Shown here one piece after another: positions 56,309 to 63,851 of a DNA stretch of 64,000 nucleotides. Source of the DNA: Enterovibrio coralii (GTDB taxonomy: Bacteria; Pseudomonadota; Gammaproteobacteria; Enterobacterales; Vibrionaceae); the NCBI RefSeq assembly GCF_001559595.1, contig NZ_LNTY01000059.1:62001-126000 (forward strand), read 5' to 3'. The translations under genes and the position numbers were made by a program. The notes under the pieces were generated by a model, which saw only the letters and a list, made by a program, of their open reading frames with translations, was not told the origin of the DNA and did no database searches. The first letter of the stretch is position 1; every line of letters begins with the position of its first letter.

Positions 56309-57097
56309 TCATCTATAAGAAGAGCTAGAGTCGTTTATCAATACGTGCGGGTATCCACTTTGGCGCAAAAACAATTTTAACTCCTCCTTATTACACCTGC
56401 ATTTGGGTCCAAGTGTTATTGACTTTACTTCATTAGGAAAAAATCCAAACGTAAAATAGGATGCAATTGAACCACAAACGACTCTATATTTGATGTCACT
56501 TAAAGCATCTTCAAATTTAATAGAATCGACAGTTGGTGTATGAACCAAACGTGCTTCTTTTTCTTCTATGAAAGCAGGGTTTTTACAAACAAATGAACTT
56601 GAAACTATTTCATAAATTACCTTGGTCATTACTCGATGTATGTCATCTAAAGAGGGGCTATTACCATATAAGCTAACAATTTTCTCACATTGTTCAGTGA
56701 CTAAATTTAGTAATGTGCTTAAGTCATAGTCAACAGGATACAAACCGACATTTGGGAGTTGATCTAGTCTATCGTATTCGATCTCAAAACCTATTGACAC
56801 GCCAAAACCATCATCAGCATAACCTCGCCATTGAGAAAGCAAGTCTGAATCTGCTGAAAAAGATGCTATGTAAGCGTGTTGATGATTCGCATTCAATGAA
56901 CTCAACAAGTTTTCAAACGCAAAGCTTGTTCGTGGACAATCAACTGACTGCCGATACTTCTTAACAATCCCTTCAACTGCTCGATATGTCCACAACACTT
57001 CCATATCGTCATTCATATTTCTTGTAGACGTTAACCATAAAGATTTGGAACTTAGGATTCCAATTAGGCCATTCATATCTGTGTAATGGTAAAGCAA
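56309..57097 (-). CDS. DUF2971 family cargo protein
   Basis: A 262-residue protein with the DUF2971 signature LYHYTDMNGLIGILSSKSLWLTSTRNMNDDMEVLW at its start and SFSADSDLLSQWRGYADDGFGVSIGFE near residue 80. The family is common in mobile islands and near defence genes, but its activity is not established. It is AT-rich, on the opposite strand to the transposon's core genes, and lies between xre and tniQ, a place usually tight in I-F3 elements. I take it as inserted cargo. Confidence 0.75.
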   Translation of the reverse strand: MLYHYTDMNGLIGILSSKSLWLTSTRNMNDDMEVLWTYRAVEGIVKKYRQSVDCPRTSFAFENLLSSLNANHQHAYIASFSADSDLLSQWRGYADDGFGVSIGFEIEYDRLDQLPNVGLYPVDYDLSTLLNLVTEQCEKIVSLYGNSPSLDDIHRVMTKVIYEIVSSSFVCKNPAFIEEKEARLVHTPTVDSIKFEDALSDIKYRVVCGSIASYFTFGFFPNEVKSITLGPKCRCNKEELKLFLRQSGYPHVLINDSSSSYR

Positions 57098-57346
57098 CTT
57101 TCAAGCCTCTAAATGTTTTGGATAAATTATCACATTCTGCATAAATTGGCTGCATTTGGATGATTTGCTCCCAGTAATAAATCACAGGGACAGGCGAGTA
57201 GCATTAGAGAAATGGATAACTTCTAATAAGCCAAAAGTGCATGAACCGGATATGAACGAGTAAAAGCACTAAGTGGAAATGGGGCAGAAATGAGCCAGAG
57301 CAGTTCGGTTCGACACGCTTTAGCGGTGTTTTAATCAGTATCTCAA

Positions 57347-57391
57347 TTTGTGGTAAGTTGTGGTAAATCATTTCCCACAACTTACCACAAA
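57347..57391. repeat. perfect 17-bp inverted repeat
   Basis: TTTGTGGTAAGTTGTGG (57347-57363) and its exact complement (57375-57391) with an 11-base spacer. Each arm has two TGTGGTAA-like units. There is no T run, so it is not a standard terminator; an operator or an RNA hairpin are both possible. Confidence 0.7.
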
Positions 57392-57531
57392 CCATTTTGG
57401 GACAGATTTGTTCCTGCGCCTTTAAAGGAAAATCGTCGAGTAAGCAGCTATCTAGAGTCTCATAGCGGGATTTGGCATCATAGATTTCTCAAAAATGATC
57501 CAACTTTGCTTGCTAGAGTTGATAGTCTTTA

Positions 57532-57546
57532 CTAAGTAATCCTTAG
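57532..57546. promoter_or_regulatory. Xre operator upstream of tniQ-cas operon
   Basis: CTAAGTAATCCTTAG, identical to the first xre operator except for one base in the spacer. It ends 12 bases before the tniQ ATG, so a bound repressor would cover the ribosome-site region and the start of transcription. Confidence 0.75.
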
Positions 57547-57558
57547 TGTGTGGCGTGA

Positions 57559-58794
57559 ATGTCTAAGCTTTCAATCAGAATCGAACATCGGATAGATGAG
57601 TCCCTCGAAAGTTACCTACTTCGTCTAAGCCAAGCTAACTACTTCGAGTCTTATCAATTGCTTAGTAGGGCTGTTAAAGACTGGCTGTATGAGCACGACG
57701 AAGAGGCATTTGGGGCGTTCCCACTCCAGTTCAAGACGGTGAATGTATACCACGCTGCACAAAGCAGTGGGTTTCGCGTTCGCGCTCTCCGGTTAATCGA
57801 TTGGCTTGCTGATACAGAACTACCCCTGTTGCAGCTTGCCTTGTTGGGTTCCTCGACTCGCTTTTGCTTCGCTCACGCCTCCGTGTTTAGGCAAGGCACA
57901 CACATTCCTTTGTGTTTTGTTCGAAAGGCTGGTGTACCGATATGTCCAGAGTGTTTAAAAGAATCGGAGCATATCCCCCAAGTCTGGCATTTCTTGCCTT
58001 ATATAGCCTGCCACAAGCATCATTTGGATTTGATAGAGACATGCCCTAGTTGTGGGGCTTTGGTCGACTACTTAACGAGTGAAAAGGTTTCTGAATGCGA
58101 ATGCGGTTTTGACCTTAAGAATGCGCCTACTCACAAGGCTGACCCATTGCGAGTTTTGCTAAGTTGCTTAGCCGTTGGCGATCCGTTTGATTTTGATGAA
58201 ACAGCACTCGGGCAGTGCAATCAATCAACGCGATTTGGTGCGCTTCTTTGGTATCACTTGGAGTTTGTTGGAAACCTTGAGCAGGGTAACGCAATCAATG
58301 TGGAAGGCCTGAGCGGTGCTATCGGGTTCTTCAATAAATGGCCTGAGTCTTTTCATACAGCGATGGATAGAAGGCTGGCGACTTGGGAAGCGTCACGTTA
58401 CATCGAATACAACCACACGCCGTTTAGAAAGATTTTTGGTGATGTATTGCTTCACTCTTCCAGACTGCCTTCAAAAGATTTGTCTCATAACTTCGTATTA
58501 CGTGAGCTCCTGGCGTATCTATCTCATCTGGTTCTTCGCCACCCAAAATCAAAAACAGCGAATGCTGGCGATGTTCTTTTAACTCTATCGGAAACGGCGT
58601 CGTTGCTTTCAACCAGCTATGAGCAGGTTGAGAGGCTCTATCAAGAAGGTTTTTTAAAACTGATTTACCGACCTCATCAGCAAACAACAATCCCACCTCA
58701 CAAGCCTGCATTTCGACTTCGCAATGTCATTGAGTTGGGAGTAGCTCGAATGCAGACCGACGTTTCTAGCGATGTCTATCTTCCTGCGTGGTGA
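57559..58794 (+). CDS. tniQ: TniQ (TnsD-like) target-selection protein
   Basis: A 411-residue TniQ protein. The N-terminal TniQ domain carries zinc-site motifs: CPEC near residue 129, CHKHHLDLIETCPSCG near residues 150-165 and CECGF near 178. A helix-turn-helix part follows. In I-F3 systems TniQ binds the Cas6 end of the guide complex as a dimer and recruits TnsC. It is the first gene of the tniQ-cas8/5-cas7-cas6 operon; its TGA overlaps the start of cas8/5 (TGATG). Length (411) is near that of known I-F3 TniQ (about 390-400). Confidence 0.93.
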   Translation: MSKLSIRIEHRIDESLESYLLRLSQANYFESYQLLSRAVKDWLYEHDEEAFGAFPLQFKTVNVYHAAQSSGFRVRALRLIDWLADTELPLLQLALLGSSTRFCFAHASVFRQGTHIPLCFVRKAGVPICPECLKESEHIPQVWHFLPYIACHKHHLDLIETCPSCGALVDYLTSEKVSECECGFDLKNAPTHKADPLRVLLSCLAVGDPFDFDETALGQCNQSTRFGALLWYHLEFVGNLEQGNAINVEGLSGAIGFFNKWPESFHTAMDRRLATWEASRYIEYNHTPFRKIFGDVLLHSSRLPSKDLSHNFVLRELLAYLSHLVLRHPKSKTANAGDVLLTLSETASLLSTSYEQVERLYQEGFLKLIYRPHQQTTIPPHKPAFRLRNVIELGVARMQTDVSSDVYLPAW

Positions 58795-60860
58795 TGATGA
58801 AAACGCTAAGAGATGTACTGGAAGATGAAGAACCCGACATTGCGCTTCGCAAGGCGTTTGCCGCTTATTCTGAACTGGTTGATGTGACGGGTGAAGAGAC
58901 TCAAACCCTAATTGTTCTGCTTAACCTAACGTTGAAACGGGATGAAGTTGAATCGTTGACCTCTCGAAAATCAGCAAGAGCAGTTTTGAAAGATGAAGCC
59001 CACATAGATTCTTGCCTTGAAGAAGTACGGTGGCTGCACAGTCACAATCTGAAATACCCAGATACACGGGTTCAGGCGCAAAGGATTCTGTGCGGTGATT
59101 TGCCTTTGATTGCGGGGGTGTTGGGCTCAGCAAACTGCGAGCGCAGACTAGGGTGGTCTCATAACTCCTCTCAGGTGAACAAGGCCAAGCTGTTTTGTTC
59201 AGGATTTATCTGGGAGGGCAGTTCGACGTGTTTGGCTGAAAGCGTTATTAAAAACAGTGATGCTTGGCGCAGAGCTTTTCGTGAGTTTGGCCTGACTAAA
59301 ACTAAGTTTGAAGAATGGCGGCTACAGCTAAAACAAGTCATGAATACTGACCATTTCCCTTCGGAAGTGAGTGATTACTCCAAGCAAGTCCGTTTTCCTT
59401 GGCTGAGCGACTATTTTGCAATAACACCTGTTGTTTCCAGTGCCGTTTTGGCCAAAATCCAGCAACTCCGAACACAAAGATTGGGGCATTTTCGACAGAT
59501 AGACCACTGCCATCCTGCCAGCGTTGGGGATTTTGCCGCGTCTAGGGGCGGGGGCGTAACTGTTTTGAACTATCCGTTGAACATTGTCTGGCGGAACCAC
59601 GTAAGCTTGAATCAAAGTCGAATACGCCGAGTTGAGTCAGATAAATCTGCTTTTAACTCATGGGCATTGCTGAATGAACGATTCATTGGCGTTTTGAACA
59701 GCCTTATACATCTTGACGAAGAGCCTGTGCTTCGCCGACGCCGCAGACGTCGCGTTTCATTGGTTCGTCAGCTAAGGCGAGGTATTGCTGAGTGGTTGCT
59801 GCCGATAATGGAATGGAGGGATAGTCTTCGAGATGGAGCTGATACTCTAGCTGCTATTCGAGAGACTGAGCGTGCGCTTCTCACTGAACCCTTGTCAGAT
59901 AATACAAAGCTCTTAAAACTTGTTAATCAGCGTTTTCATACAACATTGCAAGACGCTGGTTATCGGAATACTGAATATGCTTACCACCCCAAATTGTTAG
60001 AGCCGGTACGAAATCAACTCCGGTGGATACTGGATACGCTTGGTAATGATCAATTTGGCCAACGAAATACCCAGTTCGAGGTTATTCACTTGGAGAACCT
60101 TCGAGTGTTTGATGCGCTTTCTTTAGCGAACCCCTATTTAGTAGGTATTCCATCCTTAACGGCTCTATGGGGTTTTATTCATGCTTTTGATAGAAAGCTG
60201 AAAACCCTGTTGGGCTGTGAGTTTACGTTCGAGAGTGTGGCATGGCATGTTCGGGAATCTTCGTCCGTATCTGGCTTGAAACTGCCAAGTCCCGCATTAG
60301 AGAGAAAGCGAAGTGATCATTTGAAGCGACCAGGGATGATTGAGTCTAAACATTGCGATTTGGTCATGGACTTGGCTATTCGTGTTCATTCGACAGAGCA
60401 GTTTCTTCAAACCCGTGATGAACTGGTTGATTTGATAAAAGCGGCTCTGCCATCGCGCTTTGCAGGCGGTGTTATTCACCCGCCATCGCTTTACGAATCA
60501 AGAGACTGGTGTTCACTGCGAACAACTCAATCCCTGCATGAGCATGTTTCACGACTACCCGCGACAGGTAGGTGGATAGTACCTGCTACAACTACGCCAA
60601 AGTCTTTCGAAAACCTTTGCGAACTCGTTGAACTGAACTCCGATTTGAAGCCAGCTATGTTGGGATATCAGCTGCTGGAAGAACCCATAGAACGACCAAA
60701 CAGCGTTGCTTCGCTCCACGCATATGCAGAACCGCTTATTGGTCTTTGTGATTGTAAATCTTCGATAGATATTCGGCTTAAAGGTGAGAAATACTTTAAC
60801 GCGAACTTTTTTTGGAAAATGGATACGGCTACCAGTTCTATTCTAATGCGAAGAGCATAG
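58794..60860 (+). CDS. cas8/5: Cas8f-Cas5f fusion (large subunit of type I-F3 complex)
   Basis: A 688-residue protein in the position and size range of the fused Cas8f-Cas5f of I-F3 transposons. The N-terminal helical part is followed by a basic RRRRRRRVSLVRQLRRG stretch near residue 315 and by the Cas5-like part with FSGSGVTVL-type glycine motifs (ASRGGGVTVLNYPLNIVWRNHVSL near residue 245). In the complex it reads the PAM and holds the guide 5' handle. A longer GTG start two codons upstream exists. No nuclease motif is present. Confidence 0.88.
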   Translation: MMKTLRDVLEDEEPDIALRKAFAAYSELVDVTGEETQTLIVLLNLTLKRDEVESLTSRKSARAVLKDEAHIDSCLEEVRWLHSHNLKYPDTRVQAQRILCGDLPLIAGVLGSANCERRLGWSHNSSQVNKAKLFCSGFIWEGSSTCLAESVIKNSDAWRRAFREFGLTKTKFEEWRLQLKQVMNTDHFPSEVSDYSKQVRFPWLSDYFAITPVVSSAVLAKIQQLRTQRLGHFRQIDHCHPASVGDFAASRGGGVTVLNYPLNIVWRNHVSLNQSRIRRVESDKSAFNSWALLNERFIGVLNSLIHLDEEPVLRRRRRRRVSLVRQLRRGIAEWLLPIMEWRDSLRDGADTLAAIRETERALLTEPLSDNTKLLKLVNQRFHTTLQDAGYRNTEYAYHPKLLEPVRNQLRWILDTLGNDQFGQRNTQFEVIHLENLRVFDALSLANPYLVGIPSLTALWGFIHAFDRKLKTLLGCEFTFESVAWHVRESSSVSGLKLPSPALERKRSDHLKRPGMIESKHCDLVMDLAIRVHSTEQFLQTRDELVDLIKAALPSRFAGGVIHPPSLYESRDWCSLRTTQSLHEHVSRLPATGRWIVPATTTPKSFENLCELVELNSDLKPAMLGYQLLEEPIERPNSVASLHAYAEPLIGLCDCKSSIDIRLKGEKYFNANFFWKMDTATSSILMRRA

Positions 60861-60869
60861 GGGGTAGTG

Positions 60870-61906
60870 ATGGAGCTTTGCACTCAACTTTCTTATCAAG
60901 GGTCTCTTCGGCCAAGTAAGGGCGTGTTTTTCTACGAAGAAGCAGATGGCACGATGAAGCCTTTGCCCATTGACCAGGATGCGATTGTCGGTCAGAAATG
61001 CAGTTATTCTGAAGCCTATCAACCCAGCGGTTCACCCAAAAATCTGCAACCTCAAGATTTAGCCTTCGGGAATCCCGTTCGCAGAGAATCGTGTTACGTC
61101 CCCCCGACGGTAGACAAAATCGTTTGCCGTTTCTCTTTGCGCGTTGAAGCAAACTCTTTGAGCCCTTTCGTTTGTAACAGTCAAAGTGTGGTTGAAGTAC
61201 TTCGTGGTCTAGCTGCTGCTTATCAAAGAGCGGGTGGGTATGAAGTGTTAGCGCGGAGGTATTGTAAAAACCTGCTCCTAGGTCAATGGCTCTGGCGTAA
61301 TCAGCGAAACATGGGTCTCTCGATAACTGTAGCCACCTCTGTGGGTAATGAATACCGAATCGATAATGTTCTTCATCTTGATTGGCATGAGCCTGGCAGG
61401 ATGACTCCCAAAAAGTATTGAACGGTTTGACCGGAGAACTGGCGTCGGCCCTGTCTGGTGAAGAGCCATTTTGGCTTGCCGATATTAAAGCGAACGTTTC
61501 AGCCTCATTCATGCAAGAAATCTTTCCGAGCCAATTGTTCAGTGACGCAAAAGATGGTTCCAACCTTGGCCGTGAGTACGCAAAGGTAAGAAGTGGCGAT
61601 GGTCAGATTTGGCCAAGTCTGAATGCTGAGAAAATAGGAGCCGCAATTCAGCTTATTGATGATTGGTGGGCTGATGAAGCAGATAAGCGTTTGCGGGTGC
61701 ATGAGTACGGAGGTGACAAGAAATACCATATCGCTCATCGTATCCCTTCAAGTGGGATTGACGCATACAGTCTACTGAAGAGTGTTGATGATAAAGCAGC
61801 ACTGTTAGATAGCTTGAAGTGTAGCGATGAGATCCCCTCGGATATCCACTACCTAATGGCCATATTGGTTAAAGGCGGTTTGTTCCAGAAGTCGAGGTCG
61901 GCGTGA
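60870..61906 (+). CDS. cas7: Cas7f backbone protein, apparent frameshift at 61410-61415
   Basis: A 345-residue (corrected) Cas7f (Csy3-like) subunit. The N-terminal part includes QLSYQGSLRPSKGVFFYEE, DLAFGNPVRRESCYVPP and NLLLGQWLWRNQRNMG; the second half includes ADIKANVSASFMQEIFPSQLF and the end SDEIPSDIHYLMAILVKGGLF, the family's typical closing stretch. Reading stops at 61421 after MTPKKY. One more A in the A5 run at 61410-61414 gives MTPKKVLNGLTGEL and joins the halves. The span is one base short of a multiple of three, the same pattern as ten other genes here. Six copies of Cas7 line the guide RNA. Confidence 0.9.
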
Positions 61907-62505
61907 AGCGTTATTACTTCGTGATCACCTATTTGCCAGAGCAGGCTAGCCAAGAGATTTTGGCGGGGCGATGCATTTCAACCCTGCATGACTTTTTAGT
62001 TTTTCACCACATTGGCGGTATCGGGGTAGGATTTCCTAAATGGACAGAGCAAAGCCTCGGCAATCAAATCATGTTTTGCTCTACCAATCAGCAGCGGTTG
62101 AGTCAGCTTCATCAATCAAAGTATTTCACAATGATGTTTGATCAAGGGCTGTTTGCGGTCACTGATGTAGAACCTGTTCCAGCAGATACCGCAGAGGTGC
62201 GATTTTACCGAAACCAGGGCATTGCCAAGCTGTTTACAGGCGAGAAAAGAAGACGGCTTGAGAGAGCCAAGCGGCGAGCTGCTGAGCGTGGTGAAATGTT
62301 TGACCCTGAAAGGATCGGAAGTAATCAGCCGATTGGAATGTTTCATCGAATACTCATGGATAGCCAGAGCACGCAACAACGATTCGTGTTGCATGTCCAA
62401 AAGGAAGATGTCGCTGAAGCTTCTGGCACAGACTTTAATGGTTATGGGCTAGCAACTAATCGAGCGTATCGAGGAACAGTGCCGGATATACGTATTCCAG
62501 TTTAA
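61903..62505 (+). CDS. cas6: Cas6f guide RNA endonuclease
   Basis: A 200-residue Cas6f/Csy4-type protein that cuts the CRISPR repeat and stays on the 3' hairpin. The catalytic histidine is H29 (STLHDFL), the same number as in Csy4. The arginine-rich helix GEKRRRLERAKRRAAERGE (about residues 111-129) would sit in the repeat hairpin groove. It begins with GTG overlapping the cas7 stop (GTGA). The array follows 127 bases downstream. Confidence 0.93.
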   Translation: MKRYYFVITYLPEQASQEILAGRCISTLHDFLVFHHIGGIGVGFPKWTEQSLGNQIMFCSTNQQRLSQLHQSKYFTMMFDQGLFAVTDVEPVPADTAEVRFYRNQGIAKLFTGEKRRRLERAKRRAAERGEMFDPERIGSNQPIGMFHRILMDSQSTQQRFVLHVQKEDVAEASGTDFNGYGLATNRAYRGTVPDIRIPV

Positions 62506-62632
62506 CCCTTTTTTGGATTGGGATTTTGCAGCTTTAGAAATCAGAAGCTTACAAAGTTGATGTAAAAAGGGTTTTGTTGGCGAAAGTGAGTTAATCGAAT
62601 GATTTACATAGAAAACTATCCGTTTGACAACG

Positions 62633-62840
62633 GTGTCCTGCCGCATAGGTAGCTGAGAAAATTAGGTATAGCGAACAAGCTTCCGTGTCACTGTGTCCTG
62701 CCGCATAGGTAGCTGAGAAAATCAATTCATGATGAACGGGAGCGAGTTCAGCGTGTACTGCCGCATAGGCAGTTGAGATAAGGTCTGGAAGTTAGCAACC
62801 CACACATGGAACCTAAACCTGCCGTAAGGCAGAAGTGAAA
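62633..62840 (+). CRISPR. type I-F3 CRISPR array: four repeats, three spacers
   Basis: Repeats at 62633-62660, 62693-62720, 62753-62780 and 62813-62840. The first two are identical, starting GTGTCCTGCCGCATAGG, with stem CTGCC/GGTAG around a GCATA loop. The third (GTGTACTGCCGCATAGGCAG..) and fourth (CTAAACCTGCCGTAAGGCAG..) are deviant but keep the CTGCC/GGCAG hairpin. The spacers are 32 bases each. Spacers 1 and 2 have no visible target in the window; spacer 3, between the deviant repeats, matches ffs. No cas1 gene is visible, so new spacers are not gained by the element itself. Confidence 0.94.
62781..62812 (+). ncRNA. spacer 3: homing guide against ffs
   Basis: This spacer matches 51594-51625 in ffs at 24 of 32 positions, with all five multiple-of-six positions mismatched and only three other mismatches (13, 22, 26). 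The first five (seed) bases match. This is the pattern of the private, atypical guide that directs I-F3b transposons to their chromosomal attachment site. Confidence 0.88.
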
Positions 62841-62878
62841 AAGCGACATGCCAGAAATTTTTAGCGTGTTTGAAACAA

Positions 62879-62992
62879 TGGAAACCCCATAGGTTTCCTC
62901 GCAGCGTGACTGCATGTAATTGGTCAGAGCCGGAAGGCAGCAGCCAGCATACAGAAAGCGGGTGCCGAGGGTTGGCTTGTGGGGTTTCCACC
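62879..62992 (+). ncRNA. diverged SRP RNA paralogue inside the transposon
   Basis: A second SRP RNA-like gene of about 114 bases. The closing stem is perfect (TGGAAACCCCA at 62879-62889, TGGGGTTTCCA at 62980-62990). The tip GGTCAGAGCCGGAAGG with GCAGCAGCC and the opposing GGGTGCCGAGGGTTGGC match the SRP RNA core, and length and layout equal ffs, yet overall sequence is strongly diverged. It lies 38 bases after the last CRISPR repeat, on the same strand. Relative to spacer 3 it has two mismatches in the seed (positions 3 and 4), so the element's own guide should recognise it poorly. Confidence 0.82.
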
Positions 62993-63005
62993 TACATAGG
63001 TTCAT

Positions 63006-63851
63006 TCATTCGCTAGGTCGCCAGCCTGCTTCAAAAGCCTTGTAGAGTTCTCTGAGGTTCTTGAATTCTCTACCAACATGCCTATTTACGCAGCGGCTAC
63101 ATATTTTTTTTGAGCTGGGTACGTAGTACTGGAAGCAAACCTGGCATTCGTGAGCTTGCCCGAAATTAATTTTCTCTTCCGACTTCGAATCTTCCTTTTC
63201 GGGAATCTTTTTTGGGGGGCTGGGAGCTAACCCCGTATCTTTTTCAGATACAAACTTGGAGTCTGTATTTGCTTGGTCTTCAGTTTGTGGATGTGGAAGT
63301 TCTCTATATAGCGTCGCATCTTGTCGTAACAGACTGGCTATACCTTCAATGGTTGAGCAATTTAGCAATGGTGAGTTTTTCACTTGAATGCAGCGGTGTA
63401 TGTGAAAGTCTCTATCTAGTTGAATAGTTCTCTGGCTACCCGGAAATGGGACATGAACCCCGATGAGATGTCCTATATCTGTAGTACCGACGACATCTAC
63501 AGTGCCATATTCTGATTGAGCATCCAGCTCCCACTTGTTGATATTCAGTGTGTACTCAAAACCGCCTTCAAAATCAAAAATGCAAATTGAGCTAAGTTTT
63601 ACAAGTTCCTGTCTGACTAACAGTGCGAGAGAAGTTTCTGGAGAGTAAGAGCAAAGCTCATCTGTTTTGATATCATTATCAGTGACGTGAGCGAAGCAGT
63701 GAGCATTAACTTGACCATGTCTAGCAACGACTTGTGTTCCACAGCTAAGGCAAATGCAGTCGCACTTCAAGCCCTGCTCTACATCATCTATACAGACTAT
63801 TTCATTGGTTAGAATTTTTTTCGCAAAGGCGATTTTTACTTCACCCACCAT
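63006..63851 (-). CDS. CoiA-like zinc-ribbon cargo protein
   Basis: A 281-residue protein. The N-terminal part has CDCICLSCGTQVVARHGQVNAHCFAHV near residue 30, which is the layout of the zinc-ribbon and HFAH box of competence protein CoiA-like nucleases. A middle domain (residues 75-165) with DFEGGFEYTLNINKWELDAQSEYGTVDVVGT resembles a PD-(D/E)xK-type core. The C-terminal region has a second zinc site CQVCFQYYVPSSKKICSRC. Role unknown; likely cargo, possibly a DNA nuclease. It is the last gene in the window. Confidence 0.6.
   Translation of the reverse strand: MVGEVKIAFAKKILTNEIVCIDDVEQGLKCDCICLSCGTQVVARHGQVNAHCFAHVTDNDIKTDELCSYSPETSLALLVRQELVKLSSICIFDFEGGFEYTLNINKWELDAQSEYGTVDVVGTTDIGHLIGVHVPFPGSQRTIQLDRDFHIHRCIQVKNSPLLNCSTIEGIASLLRQDATLYRELPHPQTEDQANTDSKFVSEKDTGLAPSPPKKIPEKEDSKSEEKINFGQAHECQVCFQYYVPSSKKICSRCVNRHVGREFKNLRELYKAFEAGWRPSE

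Larger units (their letters stand above)
57098..57558. other. gene-free stretch between DUF2971 gene and tniQ
   Basis: A 460-base stretch with no convincing gene. It holds the perfect inverted repeat at 57347-57391 and, at its end, the tniQ operator. The promoters of the DUF2971 gene (minus) and of tniQ-cas (plus) must lie here. Confidence 0.5.

Noticed and set aside
61405..61425. Programmed -1 frameshift in cas7 at CAAAAAG
   Set aside because: The heptamer is not the ideal A-AAA-AAG, no downstream hairpin stands out, and ten other genes in the window show the same one-base loss without slippery sites, so assembly error is the simpler reading.
62841..62872. A fourth spacer after repeat 4
   Set aside because: Length fits (about 32 bases), but no CTGCC/GGCAG repeat follows; the next sequence is the SRP RNA-like gene.
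62993..63015. A second transposon right end after the carried SRP RNA gene
   Set aside because: At the equivalent place, about 48 bp past the guide-matching stretch (near 63006), there is no TGT tip and no ACCATAAG-type TnsB site, so it is not a second attached element.
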